Of a DNA stretch of 55,701 bases, positions 52,911 through 55,701 are shown one piece after another. The number at the start of each line of letters is the position of its first letter. The first letter of the stretch is position 1. Below the pieces are notes generated by a model. It had not been told where the DNA came from. It saw only the letters and a list, made by a program, of their open reading frames with translations, and searched no databases. A program made the translations under genes and the position numbers. This stretch comes from Rhodospirillales bacterium Ga0074136 (GTDB taxonomy: Bacteria; Pseudomonadota; Alphaproteobacteria; Acetobacterales; Acetobacteraceae), in NCBI GenBank assembly GCA_001464375.1, contig LNEW01000102.1:1-55701 (forward strand), in the 5' to 3' direction.

Positions 52911-53043
52911 GCCAGTACAGCCTCCCTCATGGTTGCGGCATTGAGCGACAACAGGCTGATCGCGTCCAGCCACAGGCTTGCGCGCCGCGTGGCGATGGTC
53001 GAGCATCTTGCCCCGAACATCCAGGGTCAGGAACGCCACGGTG

Positions 53044-53934
53044 ATGACGGATGATCTCGAAGGGGAGCTGCGCGAGCTCGATGCCGCGGCGGCGCGCAAC
53101 CTCGCGCGATACGAACCGGTCACCGCCCCGGCCTGGCCGAACGGTGCACGCGTCGCCGTGAATTTCACGGCCGATTTCGACGCCATGCTGCTGCGGCGCC
53201 TGATGAACGAACCGCCCCTGCAACTCGCGAAGGGCGAGTTCGGTGGACGCGTCGGCATCTGGCGTCTGATCGAACTGTTCGACAGCCATAAGGTGCAGGC
53301 CACCATCTTCACGCCAGGGCGCATCTGCGAACTGTATCCCGCCGCCGTGCTGGCCGCGGCGCGAAGCGGGCATGAGGTGGCCGACCACATGTGGGAGCAT
53401 CGTGTCCCCAAGGAGCCCGAGTTGGAGCGCGACCATCTCACGCGCGCGACGACCGCGCTGGAGGCGCTCACCGGAATCCGCCCGGTGGGCACGCGCAGCG
53501 GTCACAGCCACGGCCTCCTGCGCGAACTGGGCTACCTTTACCGATCCAACGGTTCCGCCAGCCACATGCCGCACTACCTGCGCGACGCGGATGGCCGCAA
53601 TGTCATGATCAACCTGCCCTTCCACTACGCCATCGACGACGCGATGTTCTTCAGCTTCGCCTGGATGGGAACGCCGACCGCCGCCCAGCGCATGATCGAC
53701 CCGGAACGCGTGCTCGATCTCTGGTGGGAGGCCTTCCTGCATCAGCACGAGGCGGGCGGCGGCTACCTCAACATCTGCCTGCACCCCTTCGTGAGCGGTC
53801 GCGCTCTTCGCATCGGCATGCTCGACCGCCTCATCGCGCGCATGCGGGAGAAGGGGGGCGCCTGGTTCTCGAGCTGCGAGGCCGTCGCCCGCCATTGCCT
53901 CGCGACCCAGCCGCCCGCCCAGGGCTGGACCTGA
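53044..53934 (+). CDS. Polysaccharide deacetylase (NodB/PuuE-type) family protein
   Basis: About 296 residues from ATG 53044 (GTG 53041 is also in frame). The NodB fold is shown by VAVNFTADFDAML with the two metal-region Asp residues. The two metal His residues sit in GHEVADHMWEHRVP, and LHPF near residue 262 is the C-terminal catalytic motif. PVGTRSGHSHGLLREL is the usual third motif. The group includes allantoinase-like amidohydrolases, so an amide or N-acetyl substrate is possible. It lies 12 bases before a second, degenerate copy. Confidence 0.82.
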   Translation: MTDDLEGELRELDAAAARNLARYEPVTAPAWPNGARVAVNFTADFDAMLLRRLMNEPPLQLAKGEFGGRVGIWRLIELFDSHKVQATIFTPGRICELYPAAVLAAARSGHEVADHMWEHRVPKEPELERDHLTRATTALEALTGIRPVGTRSGHSHGLLRELGYLYRSNGSASHMPHYLRDADGRNVMINLPFHYAIDDAMFFSFAWMGTPTAAQRMIDPERVLDLWWEAFLHQHEAGGGYLNICLHPFVSGRALRIGMLDRLIARMREKGGAWFSSCEAVARHCLATQPPAQGWT

Positions 53935-53946
53935 CGGAGACGCGCC

Positions 53947-54885
53947 ATGCCCTGGAAGAACGCCTACACCATCTCCGACGAGCGCAGCATCCAGGATGCC
54001 GCGGTGCGCTGGCCCGGCGACGCGCGCTGCTGCGTCAGCATCACAATCGACCTGAGCCTGGCGGCGGGCCCCGAGGGGATCCGCGCGGCCGATCTCGGCA
54101 CGCCGGTTGCGCGCTTCGCGATCGAGGAAGGCCTCGATAGCCTGCTCGACACGCTGCGCCGGCATCGGTTGCGCGCGACCTTCGCCACACCCGCGGCGAT
54201 GGCGCGCATCCTCGGTCCGCGCATCGCCGCGATCCGCGCCGAGGGCCACGAGATCGCCGCCCAGGGCCTGCGGCACGAGGATGTCAGCGGCCTGTCGCGC
54301 GATGACGAGAAGGCGCGCCTGGACCGCACGACGGCGGTGATTGCCGAGGCCACCGGCCAGGCACCGTCAGGCTGGTTCAGCCTGCCGCGCCAGGGCGATC
54401 CGTATGCGAACGGTACCGTCAGCCCGCACACCATCGACCTGCTGATCGACGCCGGCTACCGCTACTTCGGCAACGGCCTCGCCGATGACGCGCCGCATTG
54501 GTGGGTAACGGATTTCGCGACGCGTCGCGCGCTGCTCGCCATGCCCTACTACTACCATTTCGACGACCAGTTTTTCTGCATGTTCCCGCAGAAGGGCACC
54601 GGCCTTGAAGGACCGGAGATGCTGGTGCGGAACTGGCGCGCAGAGTTCGCCGCGCAGCACGCGCGCGGCCGGCACTTCCACATGACGCTGCATCCGCAGC
54701 ACATGGGGTGGCTGCACAGGCTGCGGATGCTCGACGGCTTCCTCGGCTGGATGCGCAGCCATGACGGGCTGTGGAACCCGACCGCGTCTGACTGCGCGGC
54801 GCATTGGGTCGCGACCTACCCGCCCGAGGCGCATCTGCGCCTCGAGCCCAGCATCTGGCAGGACCATCCGGGCAGCCTGAGCTGA
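53947..54885 (+). CDS. NodB-fold protein with degenerate metal ligands, partner of the upstream deacetylase
   Basis: 312 residues from ATG 53947, 12 bases after the previous gene. The fold and some motifs match (LHPQHMGWLHRLRMLDG near the end; PSGWFSLPRQGDPYANGTVS). However, the first motif reads SITIDLSLAAG, so the second Asp is lost. The His motif reads GHEIAAQGLRHEDV, with Gln in place of the first metal His. Activity may be lost, in which case it could be a regulatory partner of the intact copy. Alternatively, the family may use other ligands. Confidence 0.78.
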   Translation: MPWKNAYTISDERSIQDAAVRWPGDARCCVSITIDLSLAAGPEGIRAADLGTPVARFAIEEGLDSLLDTLRRHRLRATFATPAAMARILGPRIAAIRAEGHEIAAQGLRHEDVSGLSRDDEKARLDRTTAVIAEATGQAPSGWFSLPRQGDPYANGTVSPHTIDLLIDAGYRYFGNGLADDAPHWWVTDFATRRALLAMPYYYHFDDQFFCMFPQKGTGLEGPEMLVRNWRAEFAAQHARGRHFHMTLHPQHMGWLHRLRMLDGFLGWMRSHDGLWNPTASDCAAHWVATYPPEAHLRLEPSIWQDHPGSLS

Positions 54886-54891
54886 CGGCCC

Positions 54892-55668
54892 TCAGAGAAA
54901 AGCGCCGTCAACCGGGAGCCCGACGCCCGAAACGAAGGACGCCGCTTCCGAGCACAGGAAGCCGATCACGGCGGCGCATTCATGCGCCTCGCCCGCGCGG
55001 CCCATCGGGAAGTCGCGCAGCATCATCTGCCTGGCCTCCGGCGGAAGTGCGTCGAAGCGGTCGCGGATGCGGCTGCCCTGCTCGGCGAGAATAAGGGACG
55101 GCATGATGGCATTCACCGTAATGCCGTGCGGCGCCTCATCCTTCGCGAGCTGCGACGTGAAGCCGAGTAGCGCGGCTTTCGCGGTGGCATAGGCGAGCCG
55201 CGCGCCCTGGGTCGTCACCGGTCCCTTGCGTCCGCGAGCAACGGTCGAGGAGGTATTCACGATCCGTCCGAACCGTCGCGCGCGCATGCCGGGCACGAAG
55301 GCCCGGCTGAAGCGGAAGGCGCTGGTCACGTTCAGGGCCATGACGTGATCCCAGAGCTGGTCGTCCATCGCCTCGATTGTCGGAATCGGGCGCGGGCCGG
55401 ATCCCCCGGCAAGGTTCACCAGCGCGTCAACGCGGCCGAGGGCCTCGGCGCGGGCCAGGGCAACGCCTGGCGCCTTCGGGTCCATGGCATCGGCCGTCAT
55501 CGTCTCCGCCTGCCCGCCGGCCGCGCGCAGGCGCTCCGCTGCAGCCACCAGCGGCCCCTCCTGCATGTCGAGCATCAGCACGCCCATGCCTTGCGAGGCG
55601 AGCTGGAGGCTGACGGCGGTCCCAATCCCCCCGGCAGCCCCCGTCACGACGGCCCATCGTCCTGCCAT
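54892..55668 (-). CDS. Short-chain dehydrogenase/reductase (SDR) family oxidoreductase
   Basis: The 258-residue classical SDR has cofactor motif AVVTGAAGGIGTAVSLQL, NLAGGSGPRP, the Ser in RIVNTSSTVARGRKG and the catalytic Y-x3-K in LAYATAKAALLGFTSQLAKD. The terminal DGAFL matches the family. It is convergent with the deacetylase pair (six bases between stops). Substrate unknown. Confidence 0.88.
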   Translation of the reverse strand: MAGRWAVVTGAAGGIGTAVSLQLASQGMGVLMLDMQEGPLVAAAERLRAAGGQAETMTADAMDPKAPGVALARAEALGRVDALVNLAGGSGPRPIPTIEAMDDQLWDHVMALNVTSAFRFSRAFVPGMRARRFGRIVNTSSTVARGRKGPVTTQGARLAYATAKAALLGFTSQLAKDEAPHGITVNAIMPSLILAEQGSRIRDRFDALPPEARQMMLRDFPMGRAGEAHECAAVIGFLCSEAASFVSGVGLPVDGAFL

Positions 55669-55671
55669 GAC

Positions 55672-55701
55672 TCAGCGACGCTCCCGCCGAATGTTCCACA
55701 G
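55672..55701 (-). CDS. Possible C-terminal end of a gene outside the window
   Basis: A minus-strand frame reads LWNIRRERR followed by a TGA three bases before the SDR gene start. This could be the end of a gene lying to the right and cotranscribed with the SDR. Only ten codons are visible, so the call is weak. Confidence 0.25.
   Translation of the reverse strand: MWNIRRERR

Overview
The window is very GC-rich (about 70% by eye) and its genes are tightly packed, often sharing 4-base ATGA or GTGA start/stop overlaps. The gene families point to an alphaproteobacterium, most likely a pigmented Acetobacteraceae of the Roseomonas type. This placement is inferred from gene content and not from a marker gene. 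No rRNA, tRNA, CRISPR array, insertion sequence or prophage was seen.

Region A (1-10289, all minus strand) is one probable operon. It encodes a branched-chain-amino-acid-type ABC importer: a secreted binding protein, LivH, LivM, LivG, and a LivF whose C-terminus is fused to a UPF0261/Tm-1-like domain. A TIM-barrel protein of the phosphoenolpyruvate-hydrolase-like family, a very long flotillin with an 11-residue repeat array, and a truncated SRPBCC protein follow. Region B (10590-12641) holds a CNNM/CBS membrane protein and a GNAT acetyltransferase.

Region C (12665-22238, minus) is a compact C30 carotenoid cluster. It encodes two CrtN/CrtP-type FAD enzymes, an acyltransferase, a family-2 glycosyltransferase, a single polypeptide that joins HpnC to HpnD, HpnE and an aldehyde dehydrogenase. 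The HpnCDE set makes squalene. The other genes match the staphyloxanthin set (desaturase, oxidase, aldehyde dehydrogenase, glycosyl- and acyltransferase). I therefore infer a squalene-derived acylated glycosyl-carotenoic acid. Region D (22309-26736) has an acyl-CoA dehydrogenase, a sarcosine-oxidase-like flavoenzyme, an aldose epimerase and a TauE/SafE permease.

Region E (26947-35872, minus) begins with two coupled paralogous membrane proteins of unknown function. It continues with VOC, MoaE, MoaD, a lipoprotein, PgsA, a UvrC with a probable 3' frameshift, FolB and a FolM-type pteridine reductase. Region F (35926-40408) is mixed: a DUF1289 protein, a decayed ABC-ATPase remnant, a HAD-UbiA fusion divergent from a membrane glycosyltransferase, a possible aromatic leader peptide with a strong terminator, and two small unknown proteins.

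Region G (40998-51218, plus) is a second transport operon. A phosphonate-monoester-hydrolase/sulfatase is followed by three tandem paralogous family-5 binding proteins and a single Dpp-type core (two ATPases, two permeases). Region H (51519-55701) has an amidase divergent from two NodB-fold genes, one apparently lacking metal ligands, and a convergent SDR dehydrogenase.
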